Below, one piece after another: positions 1 through 7,625 of a stretch of 18,908 nt of DNA. This stretch comes from Clostridiales bacterium (GTDB lineage: Bacteria; Bacillota; Clostridia; Lutisporales; Lutisporaceae): assembly GCA_012842725.1 (NCBI GenBank), contig DUSG01000004.1, forward strand, positions 1 through 18,908, given 5' to 3'. A model generated the notes under the pieces. The model did not search any database. It saw nothing but the letters and a program-made list of their open reading frames with translations, and was not told the origin of the DNA. The position numbers were made by a program, and so were the translations under genes. The first letter of the stretch is position 1, and each line of letters starts with the position of its first letter.

Positions 1-5
1 AATAT

Positions 6-34
6 GCATATAAAACATAAAACTATTGATAATA
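6..34 (+). promoter_or_regulatory. Candidate forespore (SigG-type) promoter of gpr
   Basis: GCATA at 6-10 fits the SigG -35 pattern GHATR. GATAATA at 28-34 matches six of seven positions of the -10 pattern CATWHTA, and the spacer is 17 bases. In B. subtilis gpr is read by SigF and SigG, so a forespore promoter is expected here. The region is very AT-rich and lies at the window edge, so a chance match is possible. Confidence 0.45.
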
Positions 35-77
35 TTATTATGGCAATATTAAGAATAAAATACATGGAGGGAAGCAA

Positions 78-1052
78 ATGTCAAGCATAAGAACTGATTT
101 GGCTTTAGAAGCTAAGGAGATATATGAGGGTAAGGAAGAGAAGACTGTACCGGGAGTTATTGTTGATAAGGATGGCGATGATGATATAAGAATAACCAGA
201 GTGAAAATAGAGAGTGAAGAAAGTGCAAAAGCTTTAGGAAAACCTATTGGGAACTATATAACAATTGAAGTTCCAAGACTGAAGGAAAAAGATGTGGATT
301 TGATGGAAGATGTGAGCAGAGTTTTAGCTAAAGAAATAATAAAACTGGCCAACTTAAATGATAAATCTGTGATACTGGTAGTTGGATTGGGCAATTGGAA
401 TATAACTCCTGATTCACTAGGTCCTAAAGTTGTCGAGAAAATAATGGTTACAAGACATATGACCGAGTATTTACCGGAGCAAATTGACGAAAGTGTGAGA
501 TCAGTTTGCGCTATATCTCCCGGGGTCCTTGGTATAACAGGCATTGAGACCAGTGAAATAATTTTAGGAGTGGTTAACAGAGTAAGACCTGATTTGGTCA
601 TAGCCATTGATGCCTTGGCTTCAAGAAAACTCGAAAGGGTAAATACTACTATACAGATTTCAGATACCGGAATAAATCCTGGTTCAGGAGTGGGTAATAA
701 CAGAAAGGAATTAAGCCAAAAAACTCTTGGTGTACCTGTAATTGCTATTGGTGTGCCAACCGTTGTAGATGCAGCTACAATGGCTAATGACACAATAGAT
801 TTAGTAATTGATAATCTCATAAAAGAAGCAAAAAAAGATACCGGTTTTTATGAAATGTTAAAGAATATAAACAGAGAAGAAAAGATGGCGCTTATAAATG
901 AAGTATTATCACCTCATATAGGCTCTCTGATGGTTACTCCTAAGGAAATCGACGGTTTCATTGAAGATATATCTGATGTTGTGGCAGACGGCTTAAATAT
1001 TTCTCTACATCCGGGAATACATATGGATGATGTGCACAGATTTATTAATTGA
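78..1052 (+). CDS. gpr: Germination protease GPR (spore protease)
   Basis: This aspartic-type endopeptidase (MEROPS A25) degrades small acid-soluble spore proteins in the spore core during germination. The 324-residue protein carries the family blocks GLGNWNITPD (103-112), GITGIETSE (152-160), VIAIDALASR (174-183), ISDTGINPGSG and LMVTPKEIDGF. Asp112 and Asp178 align with Asp127 and Asp193, the catalytic pair of the Bacillus enzyme, with the same 66-residue separation. The start ATG follows GGAGGG at 66-71. The zymogen cleavage motif RTD-LA(L/V)E is at residues 5-10, so the predicted propeptide is only about 7 residues, against about 15 in Bacillus megaterium. The protein is also about 45 residues shorter than the Bacillus form, mostly in the region before the C-terminal conserved block. 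Assignment is secure. Confidence 0.97.
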   Translation: MSSIRTDLALEAKEIYEGKEEKTVPGVIVDKDGDDDIRITRVKIESEESAKALGKPIGNYITIEVPRLKEKDVDLMEDVSRVLAKEIIKLANLNDKSVILVVGLGNWNITPDSLGPKVVEKIMVTRHMTEYLPEQIDESVRSVCAISPGVLGITGIETSEIILGVVNRVRPDLVIAIDALASRKLERVNTTIQISDTGINPGSGVGNNRKELSQKTLGVPVIAIGVPTVVDAATMANDTIDLVIDNLIKEAKKDTGFYEMLKNINREEKMALINEVLSPHIGSLMVTPKEIDGFIEDISDVVADGLNISLHPGIHMDDVHRFIN

Positions 1053-1078
1053 TAATGACTATCTTTTTATCATAAAAA
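1050..1078 (+). promoter_or_regulatory. Weak candidate SigE promoter of spoIIP
   Basis: TGATAAT at 1050-1056 overlaps the gpr stop codon and matches five of seven positions of the SigE -35 pattern KMATATT. After 14 bases, CATAAAAA at 1071-1078 matches six of eight positions of the -10 pattern CATACAMT. spoIIP is under SigE (and SigF) control in B. subtilis. The 94-base gap is almost all A and T, so matches of this quality can arise by chance. No terminator hairpin is visible between gpr and spoIIP. Confidence 0.28.
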
Positions 1079-1146
1079 TATATATATTACACATATGTTT
1101 AAATATATATTTATTTCTTTCAGCGATGTAAAGCGGGGTGTAATTT

Positions 1147-2352
1147 TTGAATTTACAAAGGAGATATAAGCAAAAAAGATTCTATTTTATATGTTTACTT
1201 ATTTGTCTGGCTCTATTGGGTTACTTGTATGTAAGCAAGGGTATGCAAGAAGCAAAAGAGGTTTTCAGCTATTCAGATGTATATTCCAATATAGAAGAAG
1301 AGAAAATGGATAATATATTCATTTTTATATTAAATAATACAATGCCCGCTTTAAAAGTTGCCTATGAAGGATATAAAGGGGTTGATATCGATGACATTAA
1401 TGGGTTCATCACTGACGAAATAGCGTCTTTACCATCAAGATTTCTTAAAAATCCATTGAGTTTTTTTAAGTTTAGCTACTCTGGTTTTTTGGAAATAGAT
1501 GAAGACAAGTTATCAGCTTCTCAAGCTATGGGTGAAGGTATACCGGATATTAAAAGCTTTTCAGATGTTCCTGAAGGAGATATATATTTCAGCGAAGAAG
1601 ATGAGTATACAGCTGAAGAACTGGAAAATTTTGATCATTTGCTGAATAATGAAGGAAGTAATGAACCAGTTGAAGAATATGCACCCAATATACCTTCACC
1701 CGATAAAGTTGAACTTTCAAAGAACAGTCCTCAGATATTGATTTATCACAGTCATGCAACTGAAAGCTATATGCCCAATACTGCTTCAAATTATCATACA
1801 TTGACAGAAAAGTATAATGTGGTTTCTGTGGGGAGCACTTTGGCTAAAGTGTTACAAGATAAATATAAATATAAGGTAATACATGATAAAACATATCATG
1901 ATAAGGATTCCTATGCATATTCTTATTCAAATTCTTTGGCTACTATAAAAAAACATATGAGTAAGTATTCCTCAATAAAAGTAATAATTGATATACATAG
2001 AGATGCCTTTCCTGCGGAGAATGAAAGGGTAAAAGCAGCAAGGAAAAGTGATTATACTGTAAACATAAATGGGAAAAAAGCCGCAAGGGTAATGCTTGTT
2101 ATAGGGAATAAAAACCCAAATTATTCTGAACTGGAAAAATTTGCAGCATACATTAAGAAAAAAATGGATACACTATATCCTGGACTTTATTTGAAAACAG
2201 AAAGAGCAAATGCCAAGTATAATCAATACTTTAGCAATTATTCGATACTTATTGAAATAGGATGTATGCTTAATACAATAGAAGAAGCCCATTATTCAGC
2301 AGAATTGATGGGGAATGTATTGGGAGAAGTATTAAATGAGCTGCAGGAGTGA
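1147..2352 (+). CDS. spoIIP: Stage II sporulation protein P (SpoIIP)
   Basis: SpoIIP is a membrane-anchored peptidoglycan amidase/endopeptidase that works with SpoIID and SpoIIM to thin septal peptidoglycan during engulfment. The 401-residue protein has a basic N-terminus, one membrane helix at about residues 12-30, and a variable acidic linker (about 115-185). The C-terminal SpoIIP domain includes HSHATESY (201-208), DIHRD (282-286) and a conserved glutamate in ILIEIG (367-372). The histidines and glutamate fit a zinc amidase site. The start is TTG, supported by GGGGTG at 1135-1140 six bases upstream; the first in-frame methionine codon (residue 33) would remove the membrane anchor. It overlaps the next reading frame's possible start and is probably co-transcribed with it. 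Confidence 0.95.
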   Translation: MNLQRRYKQKRFYFICLLICLALLGYLYVSKGMQEAKEVFSYSDVYSNIEEEKMDNIFIFILNNTMPALKVAYEGYKGVDIDDINGFITDEIASLPSRFLKNPLSFFKFSYSGFLEIDEDKLSASQAMGEGIPDIKSFSDVPEGDIYFSEEDEYTAEELENFDHLLNNEGSNEPVEEYAPNIPSPDKVELSKNSPQILIYHSHATESYMPNTASNYHTLTEKYNVVSVGSTLAKVLQDKYKYKVIHDKTYHDKDSYAYSYSNSLATIKKHMSKYSSIKVIIDIHRDAFPAENERVKAARKSDYTVNINGKKAARVMLVIGNKNPNYSELEKFAAYIKKKMDTLYPGLYLKTERANAKYNQYFSNYSILIEIGCMLNTIEEAHYSAELMGNVLGEVLNELQE

Positions 2353-2357
2353 ATATA

Positions 2358-2675
2358 GTGAACAGAACAGAAGAAAAGCTTTTTAGGAAAAAGGAAAGAA
2401 TAGAAAAATTAAAACACATATGGATGCTTATGTTATGCTTGATATTTTTTTTAACCATGTTATATATAGCAGATATTAGAACTTCGGCGTTAGTGTCAAA
2501 AAAAGACGGAAGTTACGCTTTTTTATTAAAGATAGAGAATGATAAATTTTTAAGGATTGATATTGCCGGTGAAACTTATAGGTTTAATATAGAAAGTTTG
2601 ATTATGTTTGCAAATCAAACATTAGAAAGATTAAAAGAGACTCTTAGAGTTATGATTACCAAATTAGGCTCTTGA
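2358..2675 (+). CDS. Small single-pass membrane protein, unrecognised, yqxA position
   Basis: I do not recognise this 105-residue protein. It has a basic, charged N-terminus (residues 2-20), one hydrophobic helix (about 21-39) and an extracytoplasmic-type tail. The tail contains a predicted beta-rich stretch (about 50-78) and an amphipathic helix (about 79-102). I chose GTG at 2358 because GGAG at 2346-2349 lies eight bases upstream. The in-frame GTG at 2349, which overlaps the spoIIP stop, has no such site. It sits directly behind spoIIP, exactly where B. subtilis has yqxA, also a small membrane protein of about 110 residues, but I see no clear sequence similarity. Position suggests a sporulation-linked role; this is inference only. 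Its last codons form part of the terminator stem. Confidence 0.8.
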   Translation: MNRTEEKLFRKKERIEKLKHIWMLMLCLIFFLTMLYIADIRTSALVSKKDGSYAFLLKIENDKFLRIDIAGETYRFNIESLIMFANQTLERLKETLRVMITKLGS

Positions 2676-2717
2676 ATCATTCAAATGATGAATGATTCAA
2701 GAGCCTAAATGATTTTT
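2664..2717 (+). terminator. Rho-independent terminator after the spoIIP unit
   Basis: A perfect 20-bp stem (2664-2683 with 2689-2708) closes a five-base loop (AATGA). TTTTT follows at 2713-2717 after a short A/T/G linker. The left arm includes the last codons and the stop (2673-2675) of the preceding gene. The four-base gap between stem and T-run is slightly unusual, but the stem length makes termination very likely. Because the stem is fully symmetric, it could also act on the opposite strand. Confidence 0.85.
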
Positions 2718-2740
2718 ATTTGGATTACATATTACATGCT

Positions 2741-2768
2741 TTTATGGTAAAATGATTTGTGCTATAAT
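2741..2768 (+). promoter_or_regulatory. Candidate SigA promoter of lepA (extended -10)
   Basis: TGCTATAAT at 2760-2768 is a perfect extended -10 element (TGN plus TATAAT). A weak -35, TTTATG, lies at 2741-2746 with a 16-base spacer. It sits just after the spoIIP-unit terminator and about 55 bases upstream of lepA, where a housekeeping promoter is needed. A second TATAAT at 2770-2775 has no good partner. Confidence 0.6.
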
Positions 2769-2822
2769 TTATAATATTTCATGATGTGGTACAAATCACA
2801 ATAACATAAGGAGGAACTCCAT

Positions 2823-4631
2823 ATGACCATGGATAGGCAAAAGCGTATTAGAAATTTCTGCATTATTGCCCATATAGATCATGGTAAGTCAACTCTTGCA
2901 GATAGATTGATAGAAAAAACAGGTATAATAGAACAAAGAAATATGGAATCTCAAGTTCTTGATAATATGGATTTGGAAAGAGAAAGAGGAATTACTATAA
3001 AACTGACTGCTGTAAGATTAAATTATAAAGCAAAAGACGGAGAGGAGTATGTTTTTAATCTTATAGATACACCTGGACATGTAGATTTCACTTACGAGGT
3101 TTCAAGGAGTTTGGCTGCATGCGAAGGAGCAATTATGGTTGTAGATGCAACGCAAGGTATTGAAGCCCAGACTTTGGCCAATGTCTACTTAGCTTTGGAT
3201 AACAATCTGGAGTTGTATCCGGTAATAAATAAAATCGATCTGCCCAGTGCAGATCCTGACAGAGTTAAGAAAGAAATAGAGGATGTTATTGGGCTTGATA
3301 CGGAGAATGCTGCTTTGATATCTGCTAAAGAAGGTATAGGTATTGATGAAGTCTTAGAAGGGATAGTAAAATATATTCCCCATCCTCAGGGAGATGAAGA
3401 AGCGCCTCTTAAAGCTTTGATTTTTGATTCACTGTATGACAGCTATAAAGGTGTAATAGCTTATGTCAGAATATTTGACGGAAAAGTTGAACCGGGAATG
3501 ATAATAAAAATGATGGCGACAGGTGCAGAATATGAAGTTACAGAGGTAGGAACATTTAGACCTGGAATGACACCTTGCAGCCAGTTGTTAGCCGGTGAAG
3601 TAGGCTATATAACAGCTAGTATAAAAAATGTTAAGGACGTGCATGTCGGTGATACTATAACAGATGCAAAAAGACCGTGCCTGAATCCATTACCGGGATA
3701 TAAGAAAGTAACTCCTATGGTATTTTGCGGAATATATCCAGCTGATGGGGCTGATTATTACAATCTGCGAGATGCTTTAGAGAAATTGCAGCTCAATGAT
3801 GCAGCATTATTGTTTGAACCTGAGACTTCAGCAGCTCTGGGCTTTGGTTTCAGATGTGGTTTTTTGGGTCTGCTTCATATGGAAGTTGTACAAGAAAGGC
3901 TGGAGAGAGAATACAATTTAAATCTGGTTACGACGGCGCCAAGTGTTATATATCATGTGATAAAGACTAATGGGGAAATGATAGAGGTGTCTAATCCTAC
4001 CAATATGCCGTCACCTCAGGAAATAGACTATATGGAGGAACCCATTGTGGAGGCTTCCATAATGACACCTACAGAATTTGTAGGTACAGTAATGGAGCTT
4101 TGCCAGAACAGAAGAGGAATATTTAAAGACATGAAGTATATAGAAGAAACCAGAGCAATACTGACATACGAATTACCCTTAAATGAAATAATATATGATT
4201 TCTTTGATGCTTTAAAATCAAGGACAAAGGGATATGCTTCCTTTGATTATGAATTAAAGGGATACGTTAAATCTGATCTGATTAAGCTGGATATATTGTT
4301 GAACGGTGAAATAGTTGATGCATTATCATTTATAGTTCATAAAGAAAAAGCCTATACCAGAGGAAGAGCAATGGTTGAGAAATTAAAAGAAGTGATACCG
4401 AGACAGTTGTTTGAGATTCCCATACAGGCTGCCATAGGCCAAAAAATCATTGCCAGAGAAACTGTTAAAGCGTTGAGAAAAGATGTACTGGCAAAATGTT
4501 ATGGCGGTGATATTACAAGAAAGAAAAAGCTTTTGGAAAAGCAAAAAGAAGGCAAAAAACGAATGAGACAGATAGGAAGTGTGGAATTGCCACAGGAAGC
4601 CTTTATGTCGGTATTAAAGCTGAATGATTAG
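2823..4631 (+). CDS. lepA: Elongation factor 4 (LepA), translation GTPase
   Basis: LepA is a ribosome-binding translational GTPase. In E. coli it has been linked to back-translocation in vitro and to 30S biogenesis in vivo. The 602-residue length is typical. GTPase motifs visible are G1 AHIDHGKS (16-23), G2 RGIT (55-58), G3 DTPGH (82-86) and G4 NKID (136-139). The family-specific C-terminal end, with YGGDITRKKKLLEKQKEGKK near residues 560-580, separates it from EF-G and TypA. ATG at 2823 lies eight bases after AAGGAGG (2808-2814); a second ATG two codons later is a less well-spaced alternative. It is followed immediately by hemW. Confidence 0.98.
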   Translation: MTMDRQKRIRNFCIIAHIDHGKSTLADRLIEKTGIIEQRNMESQVLDNMDLERERGITIKLTAVRLNYKAKDGEEYVFNLIDTPGHVDFTYEVSRSLAACEGAIMVVDATQGIEAQTLANVYLALDNNLELYPVINKIDLPSADPDRVKKEIEDVIGLDTENAALISAKEGIGIDEVLEGIVKYIPHPQGDEEAPLKALIFDSLYDSYKGVIAYVRIFDGKVEPGMIIKMMATGAEYEVTEVGTFRPGMTPCSQLLAGEVGYITASIKNVKDVHVGDTITDAKRPCLNPLPGYKKVTPMVFCGIYPADGADYYNLRDALEKLQLNDAALLFEPETSAALGFGFRCGFLGLLHMEVVQERLEREYNLNLVTTAPSVIYHVIKTNGEMIEVSNPTNMPSPQEIDYMEEPIVEASIMTPTEFVGTVMELCQNRRGIFKDMKYIEETRAILTYELPLNEIIYDFFDALKSRTKGYASFDYELKGYVKSDLIKLDILLNGEIVDALSFIVHKEKAYTRGRAMVEKLKEVIPRQLFEIPIQAAIGQKIIARETVKALRKDVLAKCYGGDITRKKKLLEKQKEGKKRMRQIGSVELPQEAFMSVLKLND

Positions 4632-4640
4632 GTGATATAT

Positions 4641-5768
4641 ATGAAAAGTATAGGCTTATATATTCATATACCTTTCTGCTACAAAAAATGCTTATATTGT
4701 GATTTTAATTCCTATGCTAATAAGGATATTTATGAGGAACCGTATATTGAAGCTCTGCTCAAGGAATTAAATTATTATATAAATCAAGGTAAATATACTT
4801 TTAAAACCGTTTTTATTGGTGGGGGTACCCCCACCATTATTAATCCTGAAAACATAGAACGGATAATAAAGGCGATTGAAAAGAATATAGAAAAAGATGC
4901 TGAGATAACTATCGAATGTAATCCAGGTACTGTGGATGAGAAAAAAGCGTTGTTATATAAAACTGTGGGTATAAATAGAATAAGTATTGGCTTGCAGGCA
5001 TGGCAGGATGAATTGTTAAATATAATAGGGAGAATGCACGATAGAAAAGGCTTTATTGAAAGTTTAAATATTTTTAGAAAACACGGATTCGACAATATAA
5101 ATGTGGATTTGATGTTCTCTCTTCCAAAACAAACTCTTCAGATGTGGGAGGAAAGTCTGAATAATGTATGCAGTTTAGGCGTAGAACATGTATCTTGTTA
5201 TAGTTTGATTGTAGAAGAAGGAACAACTATATATCAATTGATAAGGTCAGGACAATTGAGTATACCGGATGACGAAACGGATAGAGAGATGTACAGAATG
5301 GCGAAGGAAATACTGGAGACATACGGATTGAAACAATATGAGATATCCAATTATTCCAGAGAAGGATTTCAGTGTATCCATAATTTAATATATTGGAATA
5401 ATGAAGAGTATATTGGGGCAGGAGCAGGAAGTCATTCTAAAATAGATAGGGTTCGATATTGGAATTACAGAAGCATAGAAGAGTATATAGCAAGATTGAA
5501 GAACAATGAATTGCCTGTTGAAGACAGGGAAATTATCAGTACTGAAGAAGGACTTTGGGAGACAATAATGCTGGGTTTAAGGTTAAACACCGGATTGTTT
5601 ATACCCGACATAAATGAAAAATACAGCATAAACTTTATGGAGAAGTATGGAGACGTATTGTTTAAACTGAATAGATATGAACTTATACAAATCAGCGGTG
5701 ACAGGATATATCTTACTGACAAAGGAAGAGATCTATCAAATACAGTATTTGTTGAATTCATGGAATAG
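4641..5768 (+). CDS. hemW: Radical SAM heme chaperone HemW
   Basis: HemW belongs to the HemN-like radical SAM family but acts as a heme-binding chaperone rather than as coproporphyrinogen dehydrogenase. The iron-sulfur motif is C13-x3-C17-x2-C20 followed by D-F, the HemW form; true HemN has a fourth cysteine (CxxxCxxCxC). GGGTPT at residues 60-65 and the NPGT segment further on are S-adenosylmethionine-region motifs. ATG at 4641 is preferred, giving 375 residues beginning MKSIGLYIHIPFC. AGGTGA at 4630-4635 lies five bases upstream. The in-frame GTG at 4632 directly abuts the lepA stop and has no ribosome binding site. The nine-base gap to lepA indicates co-transcription, as in B. subtilis. 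Older annotations may call it coproporphyrinogen III oxidase. Confidence 0.95.
   Translation: MKSIGLYIHIPFCYKKCLYCDFNSYANKDIYEEPYIEALLKELNYYINQGKYTFKTVFIGGGTPTIINPENIERIIKAIEKNIEKDAEITIECNPGTVDEKKALLYKTVGINRISIGLQAWQDELLNIIGRMHDRKGFIESLNIFRKHGFDNINVDLMFSLPKQTLQMWEESLNNVCSLGVEHVSCYSLIVEEGTTIYQLIRSGQLSIPDDETDREMYRMAKEILETYGLKQYEISNYSREGFQCIHNLIYWNNEEYIGAGAGSHSKIDRVRYWNYRSIEEYIARLKNNELPVEDREIISTEEGLWETIMLGLRLNTGLFIPDINEKYSINFMEKYGDVLFKLNRYELIQISGDRIYLTDKGRDLSNTVFVEFME
4818..4835. repeat. 18-bp perfect GC-rich palindrome inside hemW
   Basis: The sequence GGTGGGGGTACCCCCACC is its own reverse complement and has 16 G/C bases out of 18 in an otherwise AT-rich gene. It encodes the conserved GGGTPT motif of HemW (ggt ggg ggt acc ccc acc). 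Protein constraint fixes much of it, but the choice of GGG and CCC codons is unusual for this window. It has no run of T after it and is not a terminator by sequence. Confidence 0.9.
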
Positions 5769-5789
5769 GAATATTTTTTCAAAATACTA

Positions 5790-5818
5790 TTGACAAAAAA
5801 ATGTTACAGTGATATTTT
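5790..5818 (+). promoter_or_regulatory. SigA promoter of the hrcA heat-shock operon
   Basis: TTGACA at 5790-5795 is a perfect -35. After a 17-base spacer, TATTTT at 5813-5818 matches four of six -10 positions. The CIRCE operator begins ten bases after the -10, so it covers the expected transcription start. This is the standard arrangement for HrcA repression. Confidence 0.85.
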
Positions 5819-5828
5819 AAAAACAGAA

Positions 5829-5855
5829 TTAGCACTCAATGATAAAGAGTGCTAA
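5829..5855. promoter_or_regulatory. CIRCE operator, binding site of HrcA
   Basis: The sequence TTAGCACTC (5829-5837), nine bases, GAGTGCTAA (5847-5855) is an exact match to the CIRCE consensus. HrcA bound here represses the operon; heat titrates GroEL away from HrcA and relieves repression. The element lies 17 bases upstream of the hrcA start codon, so the operon is autoregulated. It is the only CIRCE copy in the window. Confidence 0.98.
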
Positions 5856-5872
5856 CAAAGGTGGTGAGTAAT

Positions 5873-6910
5873 ATGGCGTTAGGCAGAAGAAAACAGCTAA
5901 TATTACAAGCTATAATCGAAGATTATATTAATACAGCAGAACCTGTAGGTTCAAGAACTGTATCAAAAAAATATCTTACAAATGTCAGTCCTGCAACGAT
6001 ACGAAATGAAATGGCAGATTTAGAAGAAATGGGTTATATTGAACAGCCACATACTTCTGCCGGAAGAGTCCCTTCAGACAAAGGGTACAGGTTATATGTA
6101 GATGAACTGATGGATAAGAAAGCTCTTAATGAGCAGGAATATGAATATATCAGAAGAGAGTTTATGGAAGTTGTTGGGGAGATTGACCTGCTTATTAAGC
6201 AGGCTTCAAGAATTTTGTCAGCGATGACTAAATATGCGTCTATTGTTACCGCCCCCCAGTTTAAAAGAACTTCCTTAAAACATCTGCAATTGATAAAAGT
6301 GGATAATCGCAATATATTGGCCGTGATTGTAACCGATGCAGGTATTATTAAAAACAGCATAATCAGGATAGACAACGATATAGAAGATGGAATACTTGAA
6401 AGAATAAATAAAATATTAAACCATAAACTGATGGGTTTATCCATAGCGGAATTGATGAATATTGATATAGCAAAACTAGAAGCAGATGTAGGACCGATCA
6501 TTGAATATCGACAAGTACTTAACAAGGTATTACCGGAATTGCTACAAGCATTGAGGTACTCAGAGAGGGTTGAGGTCTTCTCTGATGGAGCTGCAAACCT
6601 CCTTGATCTTCCTGAATACAGCGATGTGCAGAAAGCTAAGGATTTTTTCAATGTATTGAATGAAAATGAATTGTTATATGAATTGTTAAATGATGTTTCA
6701 AATAATATAACCGTGACGATTGGAAAAGAGAACAAAATACACCAGTTAAAAGATTGCAGTTTGATAACTGCAACATATAGTTATAATGGTAAAATAATAG
6801 GCTCAATTGGTGTATTGGGACCAACCAGAATGAAATATTCGAGGGTTATATCCATAGTGGATTGCCTGACCCAAAGTTTAAGTGAGATATTGACAAAAAT
6901 AGTTAAGTAA
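5873..6910 (+). CDS. hrcA: Heat-inducible transcription repressor HrcA
   Basis: HrcA is the dimeric repressor of class I heat-shock genes. The 345-residue protein starts with a winged helix-turn-helix (about residues 1-75), recognisable by EPVGSRTVSKKY, SPATIRNEMADLEEMGYI and HTSAGRVPSDKGYR. A GAF-like and dimerisation region with the closing GSIGVLGPTRMKYSRVI follows. ATG at 5873 is preceded by AAGGTGGTG (5858-5866). An in-frame GTG inside the CIRCE element (5849) would add eight residues but overlaps the operator and lacks a ribosome binding site. It is the first gene of hrcA-grpE-dnaK-dnaJ. Confidence 0.97.
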   Translation: MALGRRKQLILQAIIEDYINTAEPVGSRTVSKKYLTNVSPATIRNEMADLEEMGYIEQPHTSAGRVPSDKGYRLYVDELMDKKALNEQEYEYIRREFMEVVGEIDLLIKQASRILSAMTKYASIVTAPQFKRTSLKHLQLIKVDNRNILAVIVTDAGIIKNSIIRIDNDIEDGILERINKILNHKLMGLSIAELMNIDIAKLEADVGPIIEYRQVLNKVLPELLQALRYSERVEVFSDGAANLLDLPEYSDVQKAKDFFNVLNENELLYELLNDVSNNITVTIGKENKIHQLKDCSLITATYSYNGKIIGSIGVLGPTRMKYSRVISIVDCLTQSLSEILTKIVK

Positions 6911-6955
6911 CAAATTTATTTTTATTAAAACATTATATTGATAGGTGGGCTGATA

Positions 6956-7594
6956 ATGGTAGAAAAACAGGAAAAGAACTTACAAGACTTAGAGAAAAAT
7001 GAATTGGATAGTCCGGAGACAGATAAAAAAAAGGATGACAATCAAGACAATAATGAACAGGAAAACAAAGAAGATGAAGCAGATATAAAAGAGGATCAAT
7101 CAGGATTAGAAAAACTTAAGGAAGAGCTTCAAACTAAAGAACAAAGAATAATGGAGCTTGAAAACCTGATAGAAGGACTAAAAGATAGGCATTTAAGGCT
7201 CCAAGCTGATTTTGATAATTATAGGAAAAGAGTTACCAGAGAGAAAGAAGAAATTTATACTACAGCATTAGGAGATTTGATAAAGCAACTTCTTCCTATA
7301 ATAGATAATTTTGAGAGAGCTTTGGATTCTTTCAAGTCCGCCAATCTGGATCCAAAATATTATGACGGGCTTGAAATGATATATAAAGAATTTATTGGAA
7401 TATTAAATAAGAATGGATTGGAAGAAATCGAAGCATTAAATTGCAATTTTGATCCTAATTTGCATCATGCAGTCATGAAGGTTGAAGCGGAAGGTGATGA
7501 GGAAAATATTATTAAAGAAGTTTTTCAAAAAGGATATATGCTCAATAATAAAGTCATAAGACCATCTATGGTCAAAGTAGCAGTCAAGAATTAA
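6956..7594 (+). CDS. grpE: Nucleotide exchange factor GrpE
   Basis: GrpE releases ADP from DnaK to drive the chaperone cycle. The 212-residue protein has a highly charged, probably disordered N-terminus (about 1-50), a long helical coiled-coil segment (about 50-110, with DFDNYRKRVTREKEE) and a C-terminal beta domain ending GYMLNNKVIRPSMVKVAV, which is diagnostic. ATG at 6956 has AGGTGGG (6943-6949) six bases upstream. The in-frame TTG at 6938 lies before that site and is rejected. There is a 45-base gap from hrcA without a hairpin, so it reads through from the CIRCE promoter. Confidence 0.97.
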   Translation: MVEKQEKNLQDLEKNELDSPETDKKKDDNQDNNEQENKEDEADIKEDQSGLEKLKEELQTKEQRIMELENLIEGLKDRHLRLQADFDNYRKRVTREKEEIYTTALGDLIKQLLPIIDNFERALDSFKSANLDPKYYDGLEMIYKEFIGILNKNGLEEIEALNCNFDPNLHHAVMKVEAEGDEENIIKEVFQKGYMLNNKVIRPSMVKVAVKN

Positions 7595-7625
7595 ATTCTT
7601 TAATCATGAGGAGGATGAAACATAA

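Noticed and set aside
254..820. A 188-codon open frame on the - strand opposite gpr
   Set aside because: It is entirely antisense to the conserved GPR core and resembles no known protein.
1081..1099. CATATGTT as a SigE -10 for spoIIP
   Set aside because: It matches five of eight positions with no better -35 than neighbouring A/T sequence; the pair at 1050-1078 is better, though still weak.
4632..4640. GTG start for hemW directly after the lepA stop
   Set aside because: There is no ribosome binding site before it, and the family N-terminus fits the ATG at 4641.
5769..5790. Possible hairpin terminator after hemW (TATTTT...AAAATA)
   Set aside because: The stem has six A/T pairs only and the following bases form the -35 of the hrcA promoter, not a T-run.
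5849..5872. Upstream GTG start for hrcA
   Set aside because: It lies inside the CIRCE operator, while the ATG at 5873 has a strong ribosome site and matches the family start.
6034..6735. A 233-codon open frame on the - strand opposite hrcA
   Set aside because: It lies wholly inside hrcA, has no ribosome binding site or recognisable domain, and its composition (Ser/Ile/Leu-rich) is typical of a frame opposite an AT-rich gene.
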